Assembly: GCA_028874905.1 (NCBI GenBank)
Contig: JAPPGZ010000024.1
Location: forward strand, 32,147-96,146
DNA from: Gemmatimonadota bacterium
GTDB taxonomy: Bacteria > Gemmatimonadota > Gemmatimonadetes > Longimicrobiales > Gaopeijiaceae
Direction of reading: 5' to 3'
Length of the DNA stretch: 64,000 bases
The translations under genes and the position numbers were made by a program. Each line of letters starts with the position of its first letter. The stretch's first letter is position 1. The notes below the pieces were generated by a model. The model was not told where the DNA came from. It ran no database searches and saw nothing but the letters and a program-made list of their open reading frames with translations. This document shows positions 54,077 through 62,446 of this stretch, piece after piece.

Positions 54077-54613
54077 ATGTCCGTCGACTCCAATATACCG
54101 TCGGATTCACCCCGTCGTGATGACCCCGTCAGCCGGGGCGCCTGGGCCAGGATCCGCGATACGGCGCTCCTGGACAGGACAGTGTACGACGAGGTGGCCC
54201 GGGATCGGCGTGCCACCCCCCAGGCAGCCTGTGTGGTCATTCTTGCGTCGGTGGCGGTGGCCAGCAGCGACTACCCGCTGGGATGGATGGAGATGGCCAA
54301 GGCCGCCGCCGCCGGCATACTGCAATGGTGGGTCTGGGCAGCCATCGCCCATGTCGTGGGCGGGAAGATTCTGGGCGGGAACGCCGACTGGGGAGCGCTG
54401 ATTCGCGTGCTGGGCTTTGCAAGGGGGCCTGGAATCTTCGCGGTGCTGGCACCGCTGGTCGGCGGGATCCACCTCGCTGCGCAGGCCTGGGTGCTCGTGG
54501 CCGGGACAGCGGCGCTACGCGCGACCATGGGTTTCGGTACAGGGCGGGCCCTAGTGACCGCGTTGGTGGGAATGGTGCCGTACTGGTCTGTCCAGCTCTT
54601 CTACCTCCACTGA
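54077..54613 (+). CDS. Yip1-like integral membrane protein
   Basis: A 178-residue protein with a 30-residue polar start and about five membrane segments, as in bacterial Yip1-domain proteins. Landmarks are LDRTVYDEVARDRRATPQA before helix 1, ILQWWVWAAIAHVVGG and RVLGFARGPGIFAVLA. ATG 54077 is preferred over an upstream start that overlaps the divergent synthetase. Function of bacterial Yip1 proteins is unknown. It lies 14 bp upstream of the tetraheme cytochrome gene and probably shares its transcript. Confidence 0.75.
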   Translation: MSVDSNIPSDSPRRDDPVSRGAWARIRDTALLDRTVYDEVARDRRATPQAACVVILASVAVASSDYPLGWMEMAKAAAAGILQWWVWAAIAHVVGGKILGGNADWGALIRVLGFARGPGIFAVLAPLVGGIHLAAQAWVLVAGTAALRATMGFGTGRALVTALVGMVPYWSVQLFYLH

Positions 54614-54627
54614 CAGGTCGGGTGTTC

Positions 54628-56022
54628 ATGCGGGCAACACGGGCTACACGGTGGGCTGGTGGCCCCGCCGTGGTGCTGGCGGCCGGGGTATTGCTTGCCG
54701 GGACCAGGGGGCCGCAGGCGAACGTGCAGCGGCCGAACCAGGCCCAACCCGACGGGGAACGGCTTGTCGCGTCGCTTGGTTGCGGTGCCTGTCACGAGGG
54801 AGTCCCCGAAGCGGAGGAAATCCGGCTGGTGTCGCCCGCGATGGGCGACGGAGCCGCACCGCTGGCACCGGCATACGTCTTCCACTACATGGCCGACCCG
54901 CAGATGATCCGGCCCGACATCGCGCCGGCGCGGATGCCCCGCTACGACCTTACGGAACGGGAGCGTGTGGCCCTCGCGCTCTTTGTCACCAACGAGCGGG
55001 AACTGCGGGGTGTGGACGAAGCGTTTCGCGCCGCACTGGAACGTCACCCTGACGCGGACAGGGCCGAGGGCCGAATCCTGTTTCAAACCCTGAACTGCGC
55101 GGGCTGCCATGCGCATCCGGATGTGGCGCCCAGCCGCAATGCGCCGGACCTGAGCCTCCAGGGCTCAAGGGTCCTTGCGGACTGGCTGGCCGAATACCTC
55201 TCCGACCCGGTGACGATCCGGCCCTCCGGACCAATGCCCGGACTCGGTGGGCAGATGCCTGATTTCCGCCTGGCGTCTGCGGAGGTGAGCGTGATTACCG
55301 GCTACCTGATGGACCGTTCGGCTTTCGCCGTAGCGGCGTGGGAGCCAGCCGAGGTGTCCCCGTTCTCCATGGAAAAGGCCGAAACGTTGCTGCGGGATCG
55401 ATGGAGCTGCCTCGGCTGTCATCAACTCGGTGATGACGGCGGCCGGGTCGGGCCCCGCCTCGATGGCATCGTGCATCGGCTTCAGCCCGGATACGTCCGC
55501 CTGCTGATCGAGGACCCGGCTCATCTGGCCGCCGACATCGTCATGCCGGGATCGCTGGAGCAGCCGGACCGGCTCGATCTGGTCGCGTCCTTCCTGCTTC
55601 GCCGGGAAGTGGAGTGGCTCGGCAGCGATCCCGTCCCCGGAATGCCCGCCCTGCCCGACACTGCTACCGGTCCCAAGGCCACGGCAGCGGTCGAGGCGGC
55701 CATGCCACGGACGGGCGAAGCGCTATACCTGTCGCGTTGCGCACCCTGTCACGGTGTTGACGGTAGTGGCGACGGCTTCAACGCACCCTTCATGCCTGTG
55801 CCCCCCGTTGCGCATGCCGATTCAGCGGCGATGTCCCTCCGTCCGGATGACACCCTGTACGACGGCATCCACTCGGGCGGCTGGATTCTCGGCAAGAGTC
55901 ACCGCATGCCCGCGTTCGGAAAGTCCCTGGACAACGGTCAGATCAGGTCGCTGGTCGCCTACATCCGCACGCTTTGCAACTGCCAGGGTCCCGCGTGGTC
56001 GAGGGACGGCCGCCGCCCCTGA
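54628..56022 (+). CDS. Tetraheme cytochrome c, secreted
   Basis: A 464-residue exported protein with a signal ending near LLAGTRG. Four CxxCH heme sites lie in order: CGACH (about 50), CAGCH (about 157), CLGCH (about 260) and CAPCH (about 375), each in its own class I-like cytochrome segment with a following methionine region (PARMPRYD, GGQMPDF, DIVMPGS, SHRMPAFG). It probably passes electrons in the periplasm or on the cell surface. A Cys-rich tail (TLCNCQ) follows the last domain. It is convergent with the porin gene. Confidence 0.9.
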   Translation: MRATRATRWAGGPAVVLAAGVLLAGTRGPQANVQRPNQAQPDGERLVASLGCGACHEGVPEAEEIRLVSPAMGDGAAPLAPAYVFHYMADPQMIRPDIAPARMPRYDLTERERVALALFVTNERELRGVDEAFRAALERHPDADRAEGRILFQTLNCAGCHAHPDVAPSRNAPDLSLQGSRVLADWLAEYLSDPVTIRPSGPMPGLGGQMPDFRLASAEVSVITGYLMDRSAFAVAAWEPAEVSPFSMEKAETLLRDRWSCLGCHQLGDDGGRVGPRLDGIVHRLQPGYVRLLIEDPAHLAADIVMPGSLEQPDRLDLVASFLLRREVEWLGSDPVPGMPALPDTATGPKATAAVEAAMPRTGEALYLSRCAPCHGVDGSGDGFNAPFMPVPPVAHADSAAMSLRPDDTLYDGIHSGGWILGKSHRMPAFGKSLDNGQIRSLVAYIRTLCNCQGPAWSRDGRRP

Positions 56023-56038
56023 TGGCGCGCCACGGCCA

Positions 56039-56806
56039 CTAGAACTGCCAGACCACCAGCAGCTGGACAATGTTCTCGTCGACGTCGGTCCCGAGCTTGT
56101 TGCGCCAGTACTGGTACTCGATGCCCAGGAAGTACCCGTTCTGTTCACCGATATCCCAGCGCAACTGCGGCTGCGCCAGGATCGAGAACGGTACGTCGCT
56201 GCCCAGTTCGTCGGTGGTGGGGCTGGCGTATTCCGCATGGCCGGTGATCGATAGGGACTGACTGCCGAGGTTGAAAGGCAACAGCCCGTTGATGTCGAAG
56301 ACGAAGCGGTTGCCCGCCTTCGGCGCCCCTCCGCTATCGAGGCCTCCGCTGTAGTCCACGGCCCCCATGAAGTCGGTGTTGAGAAAAACGAAGCCCGGTA
56401 TGCGCCACGAGATGCGAGCCCCCGTGAGCTGCTGCATGAAGTTGGCATCTCCGCCGGCGGCAAAGCCGAAGATCACGCCGAGGTCCGCAACGGGACCGGT
56501 CTCCAACCCTCCGCCACGCAGCTTGGTCAGGCTTATGTTGGAGTACAACTCGCCATAGAAGTCGATGTCGTTGAAGCCGTCGTCGACCCCGTCATCGATC
56601 ACGTCGATGAAGAAAAAGTGGTCGCCGGACTTCCAGAACGACGCGTGCTGAAAGGTGACGACGACCGTACCGGTGCTGGTTTCCGCGAACGGGTTCGTGA
56701 GACTCCCGTACTGGAAGTGCATCTCGGTCTGGGCCTGGCCGGCACCCGGCGCGACCGCCAACGGAAGCCCGGTGAGCAGGGCGCGCAACCCGTACCTGAC
56801 GGTCAA
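56039..56806 (-). CDS. Tsx-like outer-membrane channel protein
   Basis: A 255-residue outer-membrane protein. TTG 56806 overlaps the stop of the upstream symporter (TTGA) and begins a signal ending in GQAQ. The barrel shows the Tsx-like pattern: MHFQYGS, HFFFIDVIDD, FYGELYSNISLTKL, FGFAAGGDANFMQQLTGARISW (noted in part), ILAQPQLRWDIG, LGIEYQYWRNKLG and a final aromatic strand VVWQF as in porins. Tsx admits nucleosides; here the neighbour suggests passage of the symporter's organic acid. The C-terminal Phe is the usual barrel-assembly signal. Confidence 0.8.
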   Translation of the reverse strand: MTVRYGLRALLTGLPLAVAPGAGQAQTEMHFQYGSLTNPFAETSTGTVVVTFQHASFWKSGDHFFFIDVIDDGVDDGFNDIDFYGELYSNISLTKLRGGGLETGPVADLGVIFGFAAGGDANFMQQLTGARISWRIPGFVFLNTDFMGAVDYSGGLDSGGAPKAGNRFVFDINGLLPFNLGSQSLSITGHAEYASPTTDELGSDVPFSILAQPQLRWDIGEQNGYFLGIEYQYWRNKLGTDVDENIVQLLVVWQF

Positions 56807-58494
56807 GGCCGGCCGCCCGTCTGGATCGTACCCGGGACGCGGATGCGGTCGACAAGTTCGCGGACGCTCTCCGGTGGGGACGGCGTGAACTTCGATACCG
56901 TGAACGCGACGGCGAAGTTGAGCAGCATTCCCACCGTGCCGATCCCTTCGGGCGAGATGCCGAACCACCAGTTCTCGGGCGAGTCAGCCGCAGGGTTCAC
57001 GAAGCGGAAGTAGATGATGTAGGCGGCGGTCAGCGTGATGCCGGAGAGCATGCCGGCGATCGCCCCCTCGCGGTTCATCGTGCGCGTGAACGTCCCCAGA
57101 ATGATCACGGGGAAGAACGATGATGCCGCCAGGCCGAACGCAAACGCGACGATCTGTGCCACGAATCCCGGCGGGTAGATGCCCAGCAGCCCCGCCACCA
57201 CAACCGCAAAGGCCGCACTGATCCGGGCCGCCAGCAGTTCACCCTTCTCCGATATGTCCGGCTTCCACGCCCGTTTCAGCAGGTCGTGACTGATCGCCGA
57301 CGAGATCACCAGCAGCAGCCCCGCCGCCGTCGACAGCGCCGCCGCCAGCCCTCCCGCAGCGACCAGTCCCACCACCCAGTTGGGAAGGCGCGAGATCTCG
57401 GGGTTGGCGAGCACCATGATGTCCCGGTCGATCGTGAGTTCGTTCTCGGCCGCGTCGCCCACGTACTGGATGTTCCCGTCGCCGTTCTTGTCCTCGTAGG
57501 TGATCAGCCCCGTGTCCTCCCATTTGCTGAACCACTCGGGCATCTCCGCGTACGGCTGTCCGGCGACGGTGTCCAGCAGGTTGGTGCGCGCGAAGACGGC
57601 CACGGCGGGCGCGGTGGTGTAGAGGATCGCGATGAAGAGCAGGGCCCACCCCACCGAGATGCGCGCGTCCCGCACCTTGGGCACCGTGTAGAAGCGGATG
57701 ATCACGTGCGGCAGCCCGGCCGTGCCCACCATGAGCGCCGCCGTGATGAAGAACACGTCGATCATCGACTTGGTGCCGTCGGTGTACGGTGTGAAGCCCA
57801 GCTCCTGGTGCAGTCCGTCCAGCTTGTCGAGCAGGAAGACGCCGCTGGCCGGGTCCGCGCCCCCGAATCCGAGCTGCGGGATGAAGGTGCCCGACAGCAT
57901 GATCGCCAGAAAGAACGCGGGCACCATGTAGGCGAAGATGAGCACGCAGTACTGCGCCACCTGGGTGTACGTGATGCCCTTCATCCCGCCCAGAACCGCG
58001 TAGAAAAAGACGATCCCCATCCCGATGACGACGCCGACGGTCACGTCCACCTCGAGGAAGCGGCTGAACACGATGCCGACGCCGCGCATCTGGCCGCTCA
58101 CGTAGGTGAACGAGACGAAGATTGCGCACGCCACCGCCACCACCCGCGCCACCTGCGAGTAGTACCGCTGGCCCACGAACTCCGGCACCGTGTACGCCCC
58201 GAACTTCCGCAGGTATGGCGCCAGCAGCATGGCCAGCAGCACGTATCCCCCAGTCCACCCCATCAGGTAGACCGAGCCGTCGTACCCCATGAACGAGATC
58301 AGCCCCGCCATCGAGATGAACGAGGCCGCCGACATCCAGTCCGCCGCCGTGGCCATCCCGTTGGCGAGCGGCGACACCCCCGTGCCGGCCACGTAGAAGT
58401 CCCTGGTGGAGCCGGCCCGCGACCAGATCGCCACCCCGATATAGAGGGCGAACGAGATCCCCACCATGATGAAGGTCCAGAGGCGGACGTCCAT
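56803..58494 (-). CDS. actP: Cation/acetate-type symporter (SSS family, ActP-like)
   Basis: A 563-residue sodium/solute symporter. It has DFYVAGTGVSPLANGMATAADWMSAASFISMAG (landmarks of helix 1-2), GQRYYSQVARVV, GGMKGITYTQVAQ and PHVIIRFYTVPKVRDAR, all characteristic of the acetate/glycolate permease branch. A long periplasmic loop (about 320-370) holds an Asp-rich EDKNGDGNIQY segment that may bind calcium. It follows a DUF4212 gene, its usual small subunit, and is coupled to the Tsx-like channel. Together they form an uptake path for a short organic acid. Confidence 0.92.
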   Translation of the reverse strand: MDVRLWTFIMVGISFALYIGVAIWSRAGSTRDFYVAGTGVSPLANGMATAADWMSAASFISMAGLISFMGYDGSVYLMGWTGGYVLLAMLLAPYLRKFGAYTVPEFVGQRYYSQVARVVAVACAIFVSFTYVSGQMRGVGIVFSRFLEVDVTVGVVIGMGIVFFYAVLGGMKGITYTQVAQYCVLIFAYMVPAFFLAIMLSGTFIPQLGFGGADPASGVFLLDKLDGLHQELGFTPYTDGTKSMIDVFFITAALMVGTAGLPHVIIRFYTVPKVRDARISVGWALLFIAILYTTAPAVAVFARTNLLDTVAGQPYAEMPEWFSKWEDTGLITYEDKNGDGNIQYVGDAAENELTIDRDIMVLANPEISRLPNWVVGLVAAGGLAAALSTAAGLLLVISSAISHDLLKRAWKPDISEKGELLAARISAAFAVVVAGLLGIYPPGFVAQIVAFAFGLAASSFFPVIILGTFTRTMNREGAIAGMLSGITLTAAYIIYFRFVNPAADSPENWWFGISPEGIGTVGMLLNFAVAFTVSKFTPSPPESVRELVDRIRVPGTIQTGGRP

Positions 58495-58577
58495 GGGCTA
58501 GCGGGGCGCTGCCCGGGAGGGTCGCCGAGGGGCCCGCCTGGTCAGCCCTGGGCCTCGCGGCGCGTTGGGGCCGGCCC

Positions 58578-58835
58578 TCATTCCTCGGCCACCCCGAACT
58601 CCTGGTCCAGCCGGTTCATCAGGCGTGCGTAGACGAAGATCAGGACCACGAAAACGTAGATCGACCCCTGCTGCGCGAACCAGAAGCCGAGCTTGAAGCC
58701 GGTGCCGGGGATCCGGATCGCGTTGAGCGCGTCAGCGAAGACGATCGCGCAGCCGTAGGACACGACGAACCAGATCGACAACAGGATCCCGAGATAGCGG
58801 AGGTTGCGGGACCAGTAGGCGTTGGCGTCGGGCAT
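58578..58835 (-). CDS. DUF4212 small subunit of a sodium/solute symporter
   Basis: An 85-residue protein with two membrane helices: YLGILLSIWFVVSYGCAIVFA and IYVFVVLIFVYARLMN (both noted in part), with GTGFKLGFWFAQQGS between them, the signature of DUF4212. This family always accompanies ActP-like symporters as a small partner. ATG 58835 is the start that gives the standard MPDANAYW opening. It lies 83 bp upstream of the symporter. Confidence 0.9.
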   Translation of the reverse strand: MPDANAYWSRNLRYLGILLSIWFVVSYGCAIVFADALNAIRIPGTGFKLGFWFAQQGSIYVFVVLIFVYARLMNRLDQEFGVAEE

Positions 58836-59003
58836 GGGGAAGGGTTTCTTGGGGGAAGGGAAGAGGTCGACGGGTTCGATGCGGCGACAACTTGGGCAAG
58901 CAAGCGGTTGTTGGCCAGCCCAGCCGCGAGGGGAAGGGGGAGCCATCTCGACTTCGGCGAGGGCTTGAAGCGTGTATGGGCGATCGAAACGGGGTTGGCC
59001 GGC

Positions 59004-59801
59004 CTACTCCCTGACGAGCACGATCGGGGAGCTGCCTCCAGTCGGCCTCAACTCGATCCGTCCCGTGTCGACGATCTCGCCATCGTAGATCAGTCGGCCC
59101 ATCTCCCGCCACTCCTCCCAAACGCGCACTTGATGTGCATCGACCTCGAAATGGTGAACGGCATCCCTGTCGGCAAACCGGAAGACGGCCATGTGGGAGC
59201 GATTGTATTCGAAGAACACGCGTTGCAGGCGTGCGCCGTCGCTCTCGACCGTGGCGCCGCGGTCCTCCACCGTCCAGACGCCGTCGATCGGGGTAGGCTC
59301 GCGATTGTTGTAGTTGGCGGCCCAATAGCCGAATCCCCATGCTCCGGCGAGTACGGCCACAACAGCGGCAACCCGGATTGTCGCCGCTCTCCGCGACGAC
59401 CTGATGTCCAGCAATGCGGCCTCCGCGAGTGGCCGCGCGTGCGGCCAGACGATGACCAGCAGACAGACCAGCACCGTCACCGAGACCGGCAGGGCGCCCA
59501 CGCCGAACAGGATGTCCGTGAGGATGATGTTGCCCACCACCGGCAACAGGACGAGTGCGCCCAGCAGGGAGGTCCGTGGCCAGGCGAGCAGGAGCCCGCC
59601 ACCGATCTCGACCAGTGCGATGACCGTGCCGTAGAAGCCGGAGAAGTAGTACCAGGTCAGCCAGAACCCGCTGACCTGGCCCATTGGCTTCGTGACTTCC
59701 GAGTCGAGCACCGTGAACTGGGAGCCGGTCAGCTTTGCGAAGCCGTAGGCGATCATGATGACCGCCGCCAGCCATCTCGCGACCCGAACACCCCTGCTCA
59801 T
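59004..59801 (-). CDS. DoxX/MauE-like membrane protein with C-terminal soluble domain
   Basis: A 265-residue protein. Four helices at residues 8-125 follow the DoxX/MauE layout (AVIMIAYGFAKLTGSQF, ALVEIGGGLLLAWP, LVLLPVVGNIILTDILFG). A fifth helix (AAVVAVLAGAWGFGYWA) leads to an outer beta-rich domain of about 95 residues ending RIELRPTGGSS. No catalytic motif is visible. It lies 10 bp downstream of the formate-THF ligase gene in the same direction and may be co-transcribed. Confidence 0.72.
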   Translation of the reverse strand: MSRGVRVARWLAAVIMIAYGFAKLTGSQFTVLDSEVTKPMGQVSGFWLTWYYFSGFYGTVIALVEIGGGLLLAWPRTSLLGALVLLPVVGNIILTDILFGVGALPVSVTVLVCLLVIVWPHARPLAEAALLDIRSSRRAATIRVAAVVAVLAGAWGFGYWAANYNNREPTPIDGVWTVEDRGATVESDGARLQRVFFEYNRSHMAVFRFADRDAVHHFEVDAHQVRVWEEWREMGRLIYDGEIVDTGRIELRPTGGSSPIVLVRE

Positions 59802-59811
59802 TTCCAGCCTC

Positions 59812-61479
59812 CTACATCAGCCCCGAAATCACCCCGTCGTCATCGATCGTCATGTTCAGCGCGGCCGGCCTTGCGGCAAGCCCCGGCATCGTCATGATGG
59901 AGCCCGTCTTCACGACCACGAAGCCCGCGCCGGCGGACGGCGTGACCTCACGCACAGCGATCCGGAAGCCTCGCGGCCGCCCCAGCAGCGCGGGGTTGTC
60001 CGAGAAGGAGTACTGTGTCTTGGCAATGCAGACGGGAGCGTCGGCCAGCCCAAAGGACTCAAGGCGTTCCAGCTCCGCGGCTACCCCGGATTGGAAGTCC
60101 ACCCCCGCCGCGCCGTAGATCCCGGTCGCCACGGTCTCGATCTTCTCCTTGAGCGGCATTGCGTCCGGGTAGAGGGGCCGGAAGTCGGCCTCGCCGCTGT
60201 TCGCCAGTTCCCAGACCGCGTCGGCCAGGTCGACGCACCCGTCCCCGCCGCCGCCGTGCGGGTCGGCCTCGACTGCGTGGATCCCGCGCGCCGCACAGCC
60301 GTCCAGCACGGTCGCGACCTCGGCAGGCGTGTCGCTCGCGAACCGGTTGAGCGCGACCACCGCCGGGACGCCGAACCTGGCCACGTTCTCGACATGGCCG
60401 TAGAGGTTTTCCATACCGTGCCGGAGCGCGCCCACGTCCTCGGTCGCCAGGCTGTCCCTGGATGCTCCCCCATTCATCTTGAGTGCGCGGACCGTCGCGA
60501 CGATCGCGACGGCATCGGGGCTGAGCCCACCCAGCCGACACTTGATGTCGAAGAACTTCTCGGCCCCCAGGTCGGCCCCGAAGCCGGCTTCAGTGACCAC
60601 GATGTCGCCGAGCTTGAGCCCCGCGCGGGTCGCGATCAGCGAGTTGCAGCCGTGTGCGATGTTGGCGAACGGCCCGCCGTGGACGAATGCCGGCGTGCCA
60701 CCCAGCGTCTGCACGAGGTTGGGGTGCAGCGCGTCGCGCATGAGGATGGTCATCGCCTGATGGGCGCCGATGTCGCGGCAGCGCACGGGCTCGCGGCTCC
60801 GCGTGTACCCGATGATGATGTTGCCCAGCCGCCGCTCCAGGTCGGCCAGATCCCGCGCCAGGCAGAAGATCGCCATGACCTCGGAAGCGGCCGTTATCAT
60901 GAACCCGTCTTCACGCGGGATCCCCCCGAAGGGTCCGCCCAGTCCCACGATCACGTTGCGCAGCGCGCGGTCGTTCATGTCGACGGCGCGCCCCCAGGTG
61001 ATCCGGCGGTGGTCCAGTCCCGTGCTGTTCGGCCGGAAAAGGTGGTTGTCGAGCATCGCCGAAAGCAGGGAGTGCGCCGACGTGATCGCGTGGAAGTCGC
61101 CGGTGAAGTGGAGGTTGATGTCCTCCATCGGGACCACCTGCGAATAGCCCCCGCCGGCCGCCCCGCCCTTGATTCCGAAGACCGGGCCCAGCGAGGCCTC
61201 GCGAATGCACAGCACGGGGTTGCGTCCCCGCAGGTTGAGCGCGTCGGCGAGGCCCACGGAGATCGTGGACTTGCCTTCGCCCGCAGCGGTCGGGCTGCAT
61301 CCGGTGACCAGCACCAGCCTGGCGCCGCGGTCGGGACGCGCCTGCACCACATCCAGAGGGACCTTGGCCTTGTCGTGGCCATATTGCAGAATCTCGCCCG
61401 GGCCGAGCCCGATGCTGGCGGCGATCTCCGCGATCGGCTTCATTCGGTGAGCTTGCGCGATTTCGATGTCGGAAAGCAT
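59812..61479 (-). CDS. fhs: Formate-tetrahydrofolate ligase
   Basis: A 555-residue enzyme that joins formate to tetrahydrofolate with ATP. ATG 61479 (MLSDIEIAQ) gives the family length; the open frame upstream is unlikely. Landmarks: ATP loop TGCSPTAAGEGKST (about 58), KGGAAGGGYSQVVPMEDINLHFTGD (noted in part), VTEAGFGADLGAEKFFDIKCR (noted in part), PAVVALNRFASDT and KTQYSFSDNP. Together with the formate dehydrogenase at the right edge it points to formate-linked one-carbon metabolism. Confidence 0.95.
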   Translation of the reverse strand: MLSDIEIAQAHRMKPIAEIAASIGLGPGEILQYGHDKAKVPLDVVQARPDRGARLVLVTGCSPTAAGEGKSTISVGLADALNLRGRNPVLCIREASLGPVFGIKGGAAGGGYSQVVPMEDINLHFTGDFHAITSAHSLLSAMLDNHLFRPNSTGLDHRRITWGRAVDMNDRALRNVIVGLGGPFGGIPREDGFMITAASEVMAIFCLARDLADLERRLGNIIIGYTRSREPVRCRDIGAHQAMTILMRDALHPNLVQTLGGTPAFVHGGPFANIAHGCNSLIATRAGLKLGDIVVTEAGFGADLGAEKFFDIKCRLGGLSPDAVAIVATVRALKMNGGASRDSLATEDVGALRHGMENLYGHVENVARFGVPAVVALNRFASDTPAEVATVLDGCAARGIHAVEADPHGGGGDGCVDLADAVWELANSGEADFRPLYPDAMPLKEKIETVATGIYGAAGVDFQSGVAAELERLESFGLADAPVCIAKTQYSFSDNPALLGRPRGFRIAVREVTPSAGAGFVVVKTGSIMTMPGLAARPAALNMTIDDDGVISGLM

Positions 61480-61594
61480 GGTAGTTATCGGAGAGAGAGT
61501 GGGGGCGTGCAGTTGGACTTGGGTGACGCCTGGACGGGAAAAACGGCGATCAAAGTCTGGCGCGGATGTGAAGGGCGAGCAAGGGGGATGCACA

Positions 61595-62446
61595 ATGTGG
61601 GGAGCGATCATCGGAGACGTCGTCGGATCCGTCTACGAATGGGGCAGGATAAAGACCAAGACGTTCGACCTGTTCCACTCTGAGGGTCACTTTACGGACG
61701 ACTCGGTCTGCACGGCGGCGATCGCGGACATCCTCCTGCATGATCGCAAGGCTGCCGAGACACTTCAGAAGTGGTGTCGCCGACACCCGGCGTCCTATGG
61801 AAGCTGGTTCGTCGACTGGATGTGGTCCGATCACCCCGAGCCGTACGGGAGCTTCGGAAACGGCGCGGCGATGCGCATTTCGCCGGCCGCGTTCCTGCAC
61901 TACGACGATCTGGACGCCGCGCTTGCCGCCTCCGACCGGCTTACGGGCATCACCCACAATCACCCGGAAGGGATCAAGGGCGCGCGGGCGACGGTCCATG
62001 CGACCTGGCTGGCGCTCGAGGGCGAAGAGGCGCACGTCATCCGAAGGACCATTGCGGCACGCTACCGTTACAACCTTGTGCGGTCGGTGGACGACATACG
62101 GACCTTCTATCGATTCGACGAGACCTGCCAGAACACGGTCCCCGAGGCGATCACCTGCGCGCTCGAGTCGACCTGCTTCGAGGACGCGATTCGCAACGCA
62201 ATCTCCCTGGGCGGGGACTCCGACACGCTCGCTGCCATCGCCGGTCCGATCGCGGAGGGACTCCACGGCATTCCGGAAGGGATACAGCGGGTGGTCGAAG
62301 AGCGCTTTCTGGCCAAGGCGCCCGACATCGCCGACGTGATGCACGAAATGTACGACGAGGTCGAGAAGCGCCGCGCCAGGCAGCGGGAGCTTCGGAAGAA
62401 GAAGGCTACCAGGCCGCGACCCCGGTTCCCGGCCCGGTCTGGCTGA
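61595..62446 (+). CDS. ADP-ribosylglycohydrolase family protein
   Basis: A 283-residue protein that likely removes ADP-ribose from protein or small-molecule targets. It has GAIIGDVVGSVYE at the start and FTDDSVCTAAIADIL, whose Thr-Asp-Asp binds one magnesium, then YGSFGNGAAMRISP and GGDSDTLAAIAGPIAEG with the second metal-site Asp residues. The C-terminus is very basic (Arg/Lys-rich, about 255-283). It stands alone and its 3' end overlaps the convergent formate dehydrogenase gene by 41 bp. Confidence 0.9.
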   Translation: MWGAIIGDVVGSVYEWGRIKTKTFDLFHSEGHFTDDSVCTAAIADILLHDRKAAETLQKWCRRHPASYGSWFVDWMWSDHPEPYGSFGNGAAMRISPAAFLHYDDLDAALAASDRLTGITHNHPEGIKGARATVHATWLALEGEEAHVIRRTIAARYRYNLVRSVDDIRTFYRFDETCQNTVPEAITCALESTCFEDAIRNAISLGGDSDTLAAIAGPIAEGLHGIPEGIQRVVEERFLAKAPDIADVMHEMYDEVEKRRARQRELRKKKATRPRPRFPARSG